From Tanytarsus gracilentus (taxonomy: Eukaryota > Arthropoda > Insecta > Diptera > Chironomidae), in NCBI GenBank assembly GCA_038502055.1, contig JAXRKN010000039.1, forward strand, positions 2,356,001 to 2,420,000: a stretch of DNA of 64,000 nt, in the 5' to 3' direction. Numbering within the stretch: position 1 is the stretch's first letter; each line of letters opens with the position of its first letter. Both the position numbers and the translations under genes were made by a program. The notes beneath the pieces are model-generated. The model had not been told where the DNA came from. It searched no databases and saw only the letters and a list, made by a program, of their open reading frames with translations. Shown piece by piece: positions 33,123-46,000 of this stretch.

Positions 33123-36100
33123 ATGGAACGAGAAACAGAAAACATCGAAATGAAAGGTAAGAGCCAAAAAAAAGTTTAAATAATCTCTCGCAATGTTGAT
33201 TAAGTGAATAATATCTTATTAATTTTTGTATATTTCTATGTAGATCAACTCAACAAAATTAATGATTTAAACGATCAACAAATTCAGCAAAAAGATCATC
33301 GAGGATTTACATTATTAATGCAGGCAGCAGAAGTCGGAAGCATTGAAGCCGTTAAAATGTTACTCAATCGAGGTGAGGATGTCGATGTTGAGGCTGCTGG
33401 TGAAAGTGCAGTCAGTCTTGCTTTCGCCAAAAGACACTTCGAGGTAGTTTTGACTTTATTAAAAGCTAACTCAAAGTTTCCAAAGAATTATGATGAAAAC
33501 TTAGCATCGGAGGAGATTCGAGAGTTTGTTAAGCTAAGCAATATTTTGCATGAAAACGTTAGCGAAGGCCGTGATGAAATTTTAACTGTAACTTTCACAA
33601 AGTTTCCAAGTTTAAGATATTTTTACAACATTAAAAACAATTCGCTCTTAAAAACTTCAATTTTGTCAAAAATGTTCGGAATCTATGAATTATTGCTAAC
33701 TTTCAATATTTTTCTTGGACCCCATGAAAATCCCGACGACCTTAATGAAAAATTATCTGAAAAGGAGCAAAAAAAACTTCGTGAAATAAATTTAAAACTT
33801 TCGCCTGATTTAATCACAGACTCGATGATGATTTTATTGAGAAATTGCAAACTAAGTCCGGATAATCCAAAACATCGTGACTACATGCTTTTTATTCGTG
33901 GTGCATTAGAATTTCTTTATAAAATCCCGCAAACCTCCATTGTCTTGAAGATAATTGCAGCATCACATAATTTTAAAATTATTTTCGACTTCAACAGAGA
34001 TTCAGTGACTTTTTTAGATCCGAGTGCTGAGCCTTACATGAACGGACTTTTTTATTCAAGTGGAAAAATTTACATTGCCGCAAAAGACATGCTCGATCCA
34101 GGGCGATCTGTCGATGTCATTGCCGTTATTGCACATGAATTTTCTCACTATGCTATGTTCCTCGTTTATGGAAATGACGCGAAACCTTATAAGTTTAGAA
34201 GAGGTGCAAGATTTGAGAGAGTTTCAAAAATTTGCGAAAAAATAAAGGGTGTAGATGAAATTATTGATTCTGTTTTTGAAGACTATCCCGATGAAATGTT
34301 TCATGCTGAATTAATTGTGAGAGCGCCTCAAATAATTGCAAACTATTATGACAATCAAGAATTGCTCGAGCAACGTAAGAAAGTTTATAAGAATCTTTTC
34401 GACTTTTATGATAAAGTCGTGGGTGAAATGGAAGTGAAACTTCCTAAAATTGAAAACAAATTTAATCCATTTAAAAGAAATGCTAGAAAAATTCAACGAC
34501 AAAGAAATTTAATAATTTTTCTGGTTTTAAGTTTGATTTTGTGCTCTTTTGGCGCGTGGTACTTTTATAATCCAAACTATACGTGGAATGAACTTGATAT
34601 AGATCAAAAAACAGTTTTTAAAGATTCAATGGTGAAATTTCACGATGTTGATGTTAAATTTGAAAACTTATTCGCTAACGATTCCATTGTTTATGGCTTA
34701 TTATCATCGGAACATATTAAATATGGACTGAACAGTGATTTTGCCGCACTTTCAAAGGCGATTGAAGAATCTTATGATCAACACATTTATTTAAACTGGA
34801 AAAATATGACTGACAATATGAAAGACAAATTTTTAATTTTAAATGTAAGCTTTCAAGGGCAAGTGGTTAATTTTAAAGAAATCTTTGACAATTTCTTAAC
34901 AGTAGATGTGTCGGAAAATTTAACGTTTTTTGAACCCTTATCTCTTTTGACGACTCTTCAAGTGAGAGATGTATTTAACAATCAACTGATTAATATTTCC
35001 GAACCCACTGAAACAAAAACAAAATTCTTTATCGATCGATTGTTCATTGATGAGGAATTGGAAGTAATGTCAAGTTATTATGAGATAATGACAAATTTAC
35101 AAACCGATCCAGAAATTAAAAACTTTCAAGACATCACTGAATATGTTGAAGAAAACAAAATTTTCCTTCTTTCAAATTTTGCTGGCGAGGGAAAGTCAAC
35201 GACTTTTAGAAATTTTGGCATAAAATTAAAGAAAATATTTCCCACGAAGTGGATTCAATTTGTGGACCTTAAAAACCATTTCAAAGCTTATAAGCGCGGC
35301 AGTAAAATGGACTTGAGTCAAAGTGATGAACTTTTAAAGTTTTTAAGTGAAATTTTGTTGGAATTAAAAAATCTAGAGAAAGAAATTTTCAGCAATCTTT
35401 TCAAAGCCAGCAATGTGATTTTCCTCTGGGATGGAATTGACGAAATTTCGCCGCTTTATAAAGATTTTATTGTTGAGTTATCAGCTGAATTAAGAAACTC
35501 GAACAGTTTTCAATTTATTTCAACTCGTCCGCAATACTCAAAAGTTTTTAAGGAAAAGTTTCGCATAAAAGCTCACAAATTAATTCCACTAGGACGAAAT
35601 GAGACATTTCAGTTTCTCGTTAAATACATCGCGGCAGAAAGTTTTGAAATTGATGCAAATGAGTTTTGGGAAAATTATGTGAGAGGAAAATTTTGGGAAA
35701 GTTTAAAATTTGAGAGTGAAAAAGATGCTGCAAATTTGAACATCACAAAACGAGATATAAGCACTAAGCTTCCACAAGAAGTTTTTGTGAGAACAGAAAT
35801 AGTTGAGAATGATCTCAATGACACGGTAATACAAAAGATTATAACGGCCATAGTAAAGGGACAAAAGATCCTCCTTCAAATTGAAACCTCTCGTGGTCAA
35901 CTTGTAACCAATCCACTTTTAATTCGCATGACTGCTGAAATCGTTAGCGACGAAGACTTCATCGTTCAATCGGGTTTAAATTTTTATTCAATTTTTGATA
36001 TTTTTATGGATAAAAAGCTCAATGTTTTTCATCAAAAGGGCAATGCCGCGTGGACGGATTTGAATAAAGTGCTTAAGAGTTCATCAGTCAATGTGATGCA

Positions 36101-39100
36101 AGTGCATCAAGCATATGCGTTAAAATTAATTTTTGCTGATCATGTGGAAATTTATCTCGGTAGAGTTGGTTGGAAAATTTCGAGTCTTGAAGTAATGAAA
36201 TCACTCGGAAAATTATCTAACGATGAAATTTCGCGGTTTGGAATTTTATTTGTCAACTCAAATGACTTTAGTTTTACGCATCGAACATTTGCTGAATTTT
36301 TAGTCGCGAGATACTTCATCGATAATTTTGATGATTTTCAATTAAAAGTAACCGATGGTGTGAAATTAATTTTATTTAACGCGGTTCTATTTAGTGGAAA
36401 ATTTGAGGCGGTGAGAAATTTTTTGAGAAATTACGTTAAAACTGATGTTGAGCTAGGTCCAGTTTTTGAGACACTCCAAGGGAATGAAAAATTAAGAAAT
36501 TTTACGGACAATGAAGAAATTTTGAAATTCTTCTCATTCACAGACTTTCGATTGTCATTCGTCGTTCCACTCTATCGATTGCTGAGCTTTCAACCATTTT
36601 TATGGACTCATAAAGAGTTTAATGAATTTGCTGATAAATGGGAATATTTCGAGCAAGTTGTTGGACATGAAAAGTTCTTTAAAGTTTTGAGTGGAAAAGA
36701 CTTTTTTGGAAATACGATTTTGCATAAAATTTCAAATTCATTTTTGAAGTTGCTGCAAAAAATTTTAAGAAAAATGAAAACAACTTTCAGTAAACCTGAA
36801 AATAAAGCTTTAATTTTTGACTTGAACAATTCAAATTTAACGGCTTTTATGTTTGCTGCCTCTGAAAGGAGCTTTCAAGATTTAAAAGCTTTTTGGGAGT
36901 TCATTGAAGATAATTTGGACATGAATGATATCAAAAAATTCCTTAGAATCGAAAGTAATTCACTTTTAAATGCACTGCAAAGTTCGACCTGGAATAAGGA
37001 TCCTGATTCGTTTCTTTTGGTTGCAGAAATTTATGGAAAATTTTTTGAACAAAGTGAAATTCAAAAAATTCTTTCTAAAGTTCACGATCAACTTTTACCT
37101 TTTATATTAAAAACAATCAGAGATGCTAGCACCGAAACATGCATCGAAGTATCTCAGTATTTGAGTAACGTGTTCAGAAACAACAAATTTGGACTTAGAC
37201 GATTTTTGACTCACCGAACGGTTGAAGGGCTGACAATATTTAGTGAATTTGAAAATGAGAAACCCGACGATGAAGAAAAGCTTAAATTTTTTGTTAATTT
37301 ATTGCAAACAACGTTTGATCAAGAATCATTTGAAGTCCATCCAAGATTTGAAATGTTTTTGGAACACTTTAAAAAAATTCCACGAATTTTTTCCTTTTTT
37401 AATAAAATTGGAGAAATTGACGATGAAAACTTTTTCGAAACTTTTTCATACTTACATGAATCTGAATGGTTTTTCGATGAGTTTGAATTATTTTTGGATA
37501 GCTACGAGAGCACAAAAAAGTTCACTGAAATTAAACTAAAACCTCTTTTTATGAGCAAGAATCGAGACAATGGAACTCTCTTTCATGATCTGATGAGAAA
37601 TAGTTTTGAGGAACAAATTTCACAATTTTACTTATCTGTTTCACTTCACTTAAATAAATCCGAAATTTCATCTCTTTTATTGTCGCAAGATAAAAGCTTA
37701 AACACTCCACTAATGTTGGCCATTCAATATCAACCAATGAAGGTTGTAAACTCGTTTTGGGAGTTTATTGAGAACCATTTGAATGATTTTAAGAGTTACT
37801 TGGCAATAAAAAATAAAAACTCAATGACAGTCCTGCAACTTTCGTCGTTAAATGGTGAAAATTTTAAATTTACTAGCGAATTATTTGAAAAATATTTTAC
37901 ACCATCGGAAATTATTGAAATTATTTTTGACTTTAAACAAGAAAATTTCACTTTTATTGCGAAAGTAATTGAACAAGGAAATATTGATGCATGTTTAGCT
38001 GTCAGTGAGTTTATTGAAAAATTAATTTTTAGTGAAAACGAAACATTTATGAAAATAAACTTGCGACAATTTTTGTCTCATGAAAAAGATAATGAAACAA
38101 TTTTCAATTCACCATCGCTAAATCGACAGGAAAATCAAAATAAAATGAATGCTTTTAGAAATTTATTGAGAAGAACCTTTGAAGGAGATGAAGAAAAGTT
38201 TGAAGAGTTTTTAGCTAAAACTTCAATGCCATTAAAATTTAAATCTTTTTTGAATGAATCTAGTTTCGAAATTTTATCATTAAATGCTTGGAACACACAC
38301 GATTTTGAGTTTTTCGTTCAAAATTTTCAGCAATTTGAAAAAAGATTTAAACAACTTGAGATAAATATGAGTGAAAATCTCTTGAACAACCAATCTTTCC
38401 TACGTGACCTGTTCGTAATTGCTAGCGATGATGCATTTGTGAAATTTATTTCCAAAATTGAACTTTTACTTAAAAAGAAAGAAATGTCTAAAATTTTTAA
38501 TACACTTGATGACAAAGGTCAATCTTTAATGATGTTAGCTTCAAAATTTCGAAATATTCAGTCTTTGAGACTTTTTATGGATGCTATCAGAAAAAGTTTA
38601 AATTCAACGCAAACTTTTAAAACTCTAATTTTAACGGAAGACAAAAAATTGTGGACAGTTTTACAGCATTCATCACTCAACAACGATTCAAGATCATTTG
38701 AATTTATCAAAAATATCTTTGAAGAAAATTTAACAAACAAAGAAATTCAAAATATCGTTCTAAAAGTTTTGAATCAAAGTTTTCCATTTATTTATGATGT
38801 AATTCAATTTTCGAGTCTTGAAACTGGTCATAAGGTTGCAACATTTTTGGAAAATTTATTTACAGATGAAAAACTAAAATTAAAAAATTTTATTCTAAGT
38901 GAAAACTCCCAAAATGTTTTGATTTTTACGAAGAACTTTAAAAAGTCGAATCCAAATCTAAAAGTATTCTATGACCTTTTACGCAAAGCATTCAACGATG
39001 ATGATCAGTTTGATGTTTTTCAAAAATTTATTAAAATTCAAAAAATTTATCAACGTTTTTTTGTTAACAACTTTCGAAAAAAAATCTCACCAGAAAATTT

Positions 39101-39845
39101 TAACGATTTGCTTGAAAATTTTAACGACTTTTCAAAAGTTTTAGGCAATGAAACGTTTAAGCTTTTTTTGACCAGCACAACTTCACAAAACTTAACAGTT
39201 TTACATGAAGTAATGAAATTTAAGGAAAATGAAATTTACATTGAAGTTTTCCTTGAAAATCTCGAGAACACGTTAAGTAAGTTAGAAATTTATAATTTAT
39301 TGCTCATCAGAGAAAATTTTTCCGGTCACACTTCGCTAATGAATGCTGCAACTTCTGCAAGTTTTGAAAATCTTAAAATATTTTGGAATTTTATCGATAA
39401 AAGTCTGAGTTTAGTTGAAAAGGAAAAACTTTTATTGGTCGAGCATGGCTTTTATTCAACGGCACTTCAATTTTCAACTTGGAATAAAAATCCAGCTGTC
39501 TTTTTATTTTTGAAGCAAATTTACGAAAGATTTTTTACAGTTGAAAAAATTCGTGAAATTATCTTTAAAGTTGATGCTGGAGATTTATCTTTTATTTATG
39601 GAACTATTAAATTGGCGAGCAGCGAAACAGCTTTAGAGGTTTCTAAATTTCTCGAAAGTTTAACAAGACGTGAAAAATTAAAGTTACGTGAGTTTTTAAG
39701 TCATCGAGATAAAGACGGAAACGCGTCCTTTACTAAAAGTGCCGAAGAAAAAAATAAGATTTTTGTTGAACTGCTAAGAAAAACTTTTGAATCAAATGAA
39801 ACAGAACAATTTGATGAGTTTTTGGAAACTTTGTTGAGAAACTAA
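33123..39845 (+). CDS. Ankyrin / HEXXH peptidase-like / membrane / NACHT NTPase giant protein
   Basis: Predicted 2211 aa from exon 33123-33156 (starts MERETENIEMK) spliced to one 6.6-kb exon, 33244-39845. Domains in order: two ankyrin repeats (residues 29-94); a gluzincin-like segment with VIAHEFSHYAMF (HEXXH at 309-313) and a possible third ligand Glu367 in FHAELIVRAPQ; one membrane span (about 433-453); a NACHT-type STAND NTPase with Walker A AGEGKST (658-664; the usual leading Gly is Asn655), Walker B FLWDGIDEI (from 738), sensor STRP (771-774), and the winged-helix motif THRTFAEFLVARYF (around 1024); then four long repeats to the end. NACHT proteins are signal-sensing switches that oligomerise on nucleotide exchange, often in innate immunity or cell death. 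No close named homologue is recognised. Role here is inferred only from domains. Confidence 0.85.
36640..39842 (+). repeat. Four tandem protein repeats of about 270-290 aa
   Basis: In the C-terminal half of the NACHT protein a composite unit recurs four times. Each has an ankyrin-like LT.F..AA start, an anchor such as FWEFIE (residues 1229, 1517), FMDAI (1790) or FWNFID (2059), then a segment like L..STWNKDP..F or L..SSLN, an EIQKIL helix, FI...I...S.E....VS.FL, and a region resembling RRFL.HR. Anchor spacings are 288, 273 and 269 residues. Identity is low, so the repeats are old; they probably form the ligand-sensing solenoid. Confidence 0.8.
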
Positions 39846-40197
39846 TTTTTGTGAGTGAAACGATAGAAGTTTTTTGGATAGTATAACTCGAAAATTTTAT
39901 TAAAAAATTAGGTTGTAATAAAAAATGTGAAGACAATTTTTTTTAATTACAGAGATCTTTTAATAAACTTTGGTGATAGTTTAAAAATTATTTGAGGTTA
40001 AAAAGTTGAATTCACTCAAATTTTACAAGTAGAAAAATTTTAATACAAAGCATGAAAAATTAAGGTAATTAAAATGCCGATATGCTTGTAAAACTATTTC
40101 AAATCTTGAAAAATACTTTTTGTTTGAGTATTTTTAAATAAAACAGAAACTTAACATCAATCCTTAACAACCATGTACACAATTAATTAATTCTTGG
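39846..40197. other. Convergent 3' region, NACHT gene / RN-tre
   Basis: 352 bp of AT-rich DNA with no gene. A plus-strand AATAAA-like signal near 39915 may end the NACHT transcript. Confidence 0.55.
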
Positions 40198-42525
40198 TTA
40201 AAATTGACAATTACTCATTGCAGGATTTTGCTTGATTTGATCCTTAAAGCAAAATTCTCCATCTTCGTCCTTAATAATTTCCTCAAAGTTTTGTTGATTG
40301 AGCGTCGAAATTGAGCCTCTTTTATCTTCACTCAATGAAGTAATCGAAGTGCCCGTCAATGATTTTCTATTCTGATTGCTATTCGTATACGTAATTTCGT
40401 CGATTTCATCATCCATATAGCTTAAATCACCTTCATAATCTGAAATATTAGTCACTGATTGGAGAAAATAAGAGAGAGAAGGAAAATTTTGTATGATAAT
40501 CTGCCAAAAAATATTCAAGGGTTACAAAGGGCCAGGATTTTTTTCTAGAACAACATCATCAAGCATGCAATATCAAAATTGTTAAAAGTGTAACAACAAA
40601 AATATTCTTATAACAAATTTTTCTTATCAGCATCAGAGATTTTATTAACTACTTCAAAAAAATAGTTTTATAGCAAAAAAATATCAGAAAATATCATCAA
40701 GTGTTTTTTCAAGTAGCATTTTAAATATTATTTTCGAGAAGGAATACATAAAGAACATAAAGGAATGAAAGTATGTTGAATCGGCACCGCATCAAAGTCT
40801 CGTTGATTCAATGATCTCGTAGTCGTCGTCATCATTCATTTCGTCAGAGTCGTTTTGATTTTGCTCCGAAGGAATCGAATCTATGCTTGTCGCCATTGAC
40901 GTCGCTGTATTAAGACTGTTCATGCTTCTAAATTTTCTTATCGGCGTTGAAAAATCTTTTTTTTTGTGATTGAGATTTTTAGAGTGATAAGGGAAATTAA
41001 GATAAAAAAAATATTGTAGAGAAATGTATAAATGGAGAAAATTGCAGTCATGCAGATTAAGTGAAATGATAAAAAGCAAACAAAAAAGATATTTGGAGGC
41101 AGTAACAAGCTACATTACAACTTACCCGTATTTAAATTGTAGCTAACGTCATCGATTTGATTTTCATCAATGTCATTTCCGTTTTCCTCACTTCTAGCTA
41201 TGATCAGATCTGTCATATTTTTTTCAGCCTCACTAAAGCATGACGCTCTCAATCCCAATTTTTTCTCAAGTGTTGGCTCAATAAAAGTTCCAAGCGGATT
41301 CTTTGGAAACTCATTGTCACTGGTCGACGCTGGTGAAATCTCCAACTTTTTCGATCTTAAGTCACTGAGCGATGTTTCGAGAGTTTTTATAACAAAGTTA
41401 TCAGTATATCCGAAATTCTTTTGCAGTTTGTACTGTAGATAATTGGTAATTTCATCCATATCCTTAAATTTGAGCAATTTTGTGGCATGCAACTTAAGTA
41501 TGGTAAAGGCCATTGCATTAAGAACCTTCTCGCCTTCCAGAAAAAAAATATCCCATACACGAAGGCACAGACTGAAGGGAATTCGCTCGACAAAGATGAC
41601 AAAGAACCACTTTAGGCTGTAAAGTACCGCATCCATTTGGTGTTTGTCGAGGAATTTCTTCAACTTTGGCAAGAACTTTGTGAGAATTTTATCGTGATGC
41701 GAAAGAAATCTCATGAGCTTTGGAAATCCAGGAATATATAATCCATGCATAGCATATTTCTTATCTACCATGAGGCTGTTTAGCGCCCAAAATGCTTCCT
41801 CCTCATTGAGATAAATCAACAACACAGCAGCCACTGTGCTCATGCCCTGACAATATCCTAGCTCCATATTGTACATGCTGTAAGCCACGAGTACATTAAA
41901 GAGTTGCCGCTGCTTTGTCGAATATCTTTCACAGAAGCTTTCATGATCTCGTAAGCAGCGGAGAATATCGTTATCAATCTGCCTGATATCAGTTGAATAC
42001 TTTACGCCTAGATCGAGCATTTTATTATATACACCCACATTGTCAGACATTTGCTTTTCGATTTTGAGCATTTTAAGCCATATTGCGCCTCGCAACTTGT
42101 CGGGAATTCCTTTAAAAATTCTACGCTGCATTCTTTCGCGATTACCGAACGAATCCCATTTTTTGACCATTTTTAGCCACTTTTGAGCTCGCTGACTTTC
42201 AATTTCCTTCTCCTTTTTCTCTTGCTCATCAAAAGTAGGTGGCAAATCTTCCGTGTGAATAATTCCATAGCTATAATAAGGGAACTTAAATAACATACAG
42301 TTAAGATCCAGTTGAAAATTTTATACGAACCGATCCACTCGAAAGTGTACGCCAAAATCTGGATTTTCCTATAAATTCATTGAGTTGAGTGTGTATTAAG
42401 ATGATTCATCAACTTAAACTTACCCATTCGTTAATATTTCCATGGTTTTTCTCGAAATATTTATTGACAATACTTATTTTTTCGTTAGCGGCATTCTTTA
42501 ATTGCTCTTCGAGAAGCTCAGTCAT
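40198..42525 (-). CDS. RN-tre: RN-tre / USP6NL-type TBC RabGAP
   Basis: GTPase-activating protein for endosomal and Golgi Rabs (Rab5, Rab41/43 in mammals). Exons: 42424-42525, 42331-42368, 41126-42270, then a last exon. The start (MTELLEEQLKNAANEKISIV) and HTEDLPP..EQEKKEKEIE.QRAQKWLKM follow USP6NL. The TBC domain shows RRIFKGIPDKLRGAIW, the arginine-finger motif region IRQIDNDILR, YCQGMS (glutamine finger), and RVWDIFFLEGEKVL. Two last exons fit the frame left by exon 3 (phase 1): a proximal one (40792-40955, acidic, ending YEIIESTRL) and a distal one (40198 to 40439 or 40454, starting DYEGDLSYMDDE). Alternative tails are therefore likely. TBC1D10 was considered, but the region before TBC matches USP6NL better. 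Confidence 0.9.
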
Positions 42526-43047
42526 TGTTTTGGCGTTTATCGTAAACTTATCTTAACGCTGAACACATTTTATTATCGAATGATAATTAAATATCGCTTA
42601 AAACTGGGAAAACTAAAAAAATTCGTTTTTAAAAGAGCGAAGAAAATTTCTTGTTTTTTTCTAGCCGAGACGCAAAAATTACAAGTTCAAATCGTTAATT
42701 GCGAGTAGTTTTTTAATTTTTAAAATTTCCCACTTGTTGAACATTTTTCTGAAAAATAAAATAAAAGAGCTCAAATATTACAATTTTATAATTTTTATTT
42801 TATTGCACTAATTTTTCTTGAATGATTTTTGCGAAATTTCAAACTTTTAAGTATCGAGAAAATGGAGGAAAAAAATATATATAATTTGCATGCATGACGC
42901 GAGAAGAAAATAATAAAAGTAAAATCCTTTTCCCTGATAACAAATTAAAAAACAAAATATTTAAATATGCGAATGAATTGAGACACACTGACTGTTTAAA
43001 ATTTTTAACATGCATCCCACGTGAATTTGTGACAGATAAGAAAATTT
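42526..43047. other. Intergenic between RN-tre start and USP20/33 end
   Basis: 522 bp; holds the RN-tre promoter and the USP20/33 3' end, both minus strand. No other feature was seen. Confidence 0.55.
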
Positions 43048-46000
43048 CTATTTCATTCTAATTGATTTCGACTTTTTCTTATTCCATCGTTGCTGACTTT
43101 GCTGCTGATAGTGATGCTTTTCATTCTCACTATTCATGGTGATTCCAGCCACTTCCTCATCGTCTGACGAGCTTTCGACTCCATTGCGTTTGGCCTTTTG
43201 GTGGTGGCTTGAGTTTTTCATCTCAACATCATTATCACCCTCTCCAATGTATCGAATTGTTCCTAGTTAAAAAAAGTTAAATAAATAAATGGGATTCTAA
43301 AAAATGAGTTAATCTACCTTCGGCACCAAAGAGACCACTTGAAGCCTCGCGACGTTTTCTCTCACGCGGATCCAGCGGTTTAATTGTTGAAGTTTTTCCC
43401 TTTTTAGATTTCTTGCCTCGATTCAAATCGATTCCGTTGGAAGCTTGGTTTACATCAATCTTATGTAAAACGGCGTTAATTGAAGGTGCAGAAGTACTTT
43501 CGTCTTCGCTCTCACTCAAGTCTTTTGTATCCTCAAACGAAACAGTCTTGATTGGTTTCAGAATCGATGTAGTCATTGAACTCTTTACGTCCGGCTGTAT
43601 TTCCTCATCATTATTAAGCTCATCAACTCCCTCATTCGTCTCATTATCGCCATTAGCTTCATCCTCGTCATTGTCATTCAAACTCAAGTTTTCGGTCGTG
43701 TCAGCTAAATCACTTTCTTTTTCAACCTTTGTGAATTCACTAGCACCTCGGAGAACAATGGCGGGTCCACCACCATAAATATCGAAAAAGAATTTCCACA
43801 ATTTTAAATTAATCTGAGCGTAGTCACTGCCGGGACGAACATTTCTAATTGGCAGAGTGTCTGATTGCAAGGCAATTGTAGTATTGTTAATGGGTCCCGG
43901 TTCCTCGTTCGATTCACATCGAGCAAATGCTTGCCACTTGCGGAACCATGCCATTGAGATGGCAAGAAGCATCGACGAATGGTCTTGATATTGAAATTCG
44001 TCACGCAACTCTGAGAATGCCAGTAGTTCATTCTTTTGTCGTCGCTCCATATCTTCAGCTCTCGTCTTACACGTATCACATTCTATTGGATGATTTGTTA
44101 CAGGACCTCCACCAAATTCAGCATAAAAAAAATCCCATAGTGCTTGCGGTAAGGGAACCAGGAGATCACTAAGATTTGCCGCCTTATTTGGCAGCAAATT
44201 TCCATGTTGGCAAAGAATGGAATAATTATTAATTGGTCCCGGTTCCGAAAAAGTATTAAAACGATTAAGCCATTGGCGGCAGATGAAAAATTTAATGTCT
44301 GATGGATTGTTGGGTGAAGCGTAAGGCATTGAATTAATAATCTCCTGCGCTTGCGAGCGTACATGAGCCATTTGAGGATTGGTTTTCTGATAGAAAAGCA
44401 CATAGGCCTCACAATTCTGAACGGTTTCCGATGAAACTTGAGTGACAGTCTGGTCGTCAAACTCATACCACTTGTCTGTGGGTGCATGCTTAGCATAGCA
44501 AATGTAGTGACCACTTCCAACTGTCCCATGATGACAAATTATGGCAGTTAAATCGTAGGTCGACACCTTTGACTTGCAATCTTTATGCAAATATTGTCTC
44601 ATATCTAGATTGGTAAGAGGAAAAATTACGGGACTCGATATTTTCGAGCTATACGATAGGTCGTGACGAAAGCGTTTTAAATGAACGCAAAGCATTTCGG
44701 GTAGTGCTAATACTCTCGAAAATTTCACACCGTTTCTTAGCTTATTGCACTTTTCACAACTATACATGTTATCTCCCTTCAACTCGTCGGCACTAAAAAA
44801 TGCATTCATACAGTCATGCAGAGTTACCGCTGGTCCATAGAAAAACGACCGAACCCAATTCCAAAGCCACCACATCCAGCTATCCTGTACTTGATATGCA
44901 ACATCTGTGCATGATTGACCGCTTGTTGAGCCTCCACGATCATTGAGAGGATTCAGCGTGGGCATTCCAATAGGATGCTGCATGGTAAGATAATCACGGC
45001 CGGGAATGGGAAGCGATAGGTCTTGAAAAGTCTCCTCGCGTGTCGATACTCTATCGCAAGTGAGACATTGAACTGACGAAAGCAGTTTTCCATCAAAAAT
45101 ATCGCTTATAATTGATCGATGAATTACTTTGGGTTTACTACAACTGTTCGATTGTGGTTCTTTAGTTTGCTGCTGTTGCTGCTGGGAATTTGAATGAATT
45201 GAAGTTAAGCTTGCATTCGAGCCAGTTCTATTTGATAAAATGCTACTGCCCATCGTTGGCACCGAAGATACCGACCGCAGAGGACTAGGTGATCGAGACA
45301 TCTTGTGATTACGACTCGTGTTAACGGGCTGCATTTCGTCGGAAAGACTCGATTGCTCAGACACACCACTATCACATGTTTCATATTCCTCCGCTTCCGA
45401 TTGACTTAGCGAGGGCGAGGGACATGGCGAGTTTATTTCTTCATCGGGCGGTGGAGGCGTTACCTCTTTTAGCTCTTCATGCAATTGATCCATGAAACAT
45501 CGTAGGAATTCTTGTGTGTCGTGTTGCTGGTAGCCTCGAAAGATGGGATGAATTGTTGAAATGCCACGAATAATTTCATCGGGGACAATGTAACCGCGTC
45601 GTTTATTTAGCCACATGTCACGAACCAAGCGATGATAGCTTTTCGCAAGTCCAACTTTAGTTCGCGAGGTTGAATTTTGTACAATAGTACCGCACTCGAG
45701 AAAATAGCCGGTCAAAGGTGGTGAGTTGCTGAGCGCTTGAATTGCCGAATTCATATAGCATGTGTTTGCAATATTCTTGAGACCCACAAGCCCATTCAAC
45801 TGTCCTTGATAGTCAATTTCATCATCGTCAATTTCACTGTCATATCCACGATGATCGATAAGCTCGTGATTGTATTGAAATATTCTTCTTGCACCATCAT
45901 TGCTATCGATTGAATTTTCACGCTGATGATAGCGATTATGTTGACTTTGCAAAAACACTTCGCTCTCGCACAAATAGCACCAAACTCTCTGCGACGATAA

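Noticed and set aside
33204..33242. Upstream in-frame Met with hydrophobic leader at the NACHT exon start (a possible signal peptide)
   Set aside because: A good splice acceptor at 33242-33243 and a matching phase-1 exon at 33123-33156 show this leader is intron. An unspliced form cannot be fully excluded.
40198..42525. TBC1D10/EPI64 identity for the RabGAP
   Set aside because: The residues before the TBC domain (HTEDLPP, QRAQKWLKM) and IRQIDNDILR match USP6NL/RN-tre more closely.
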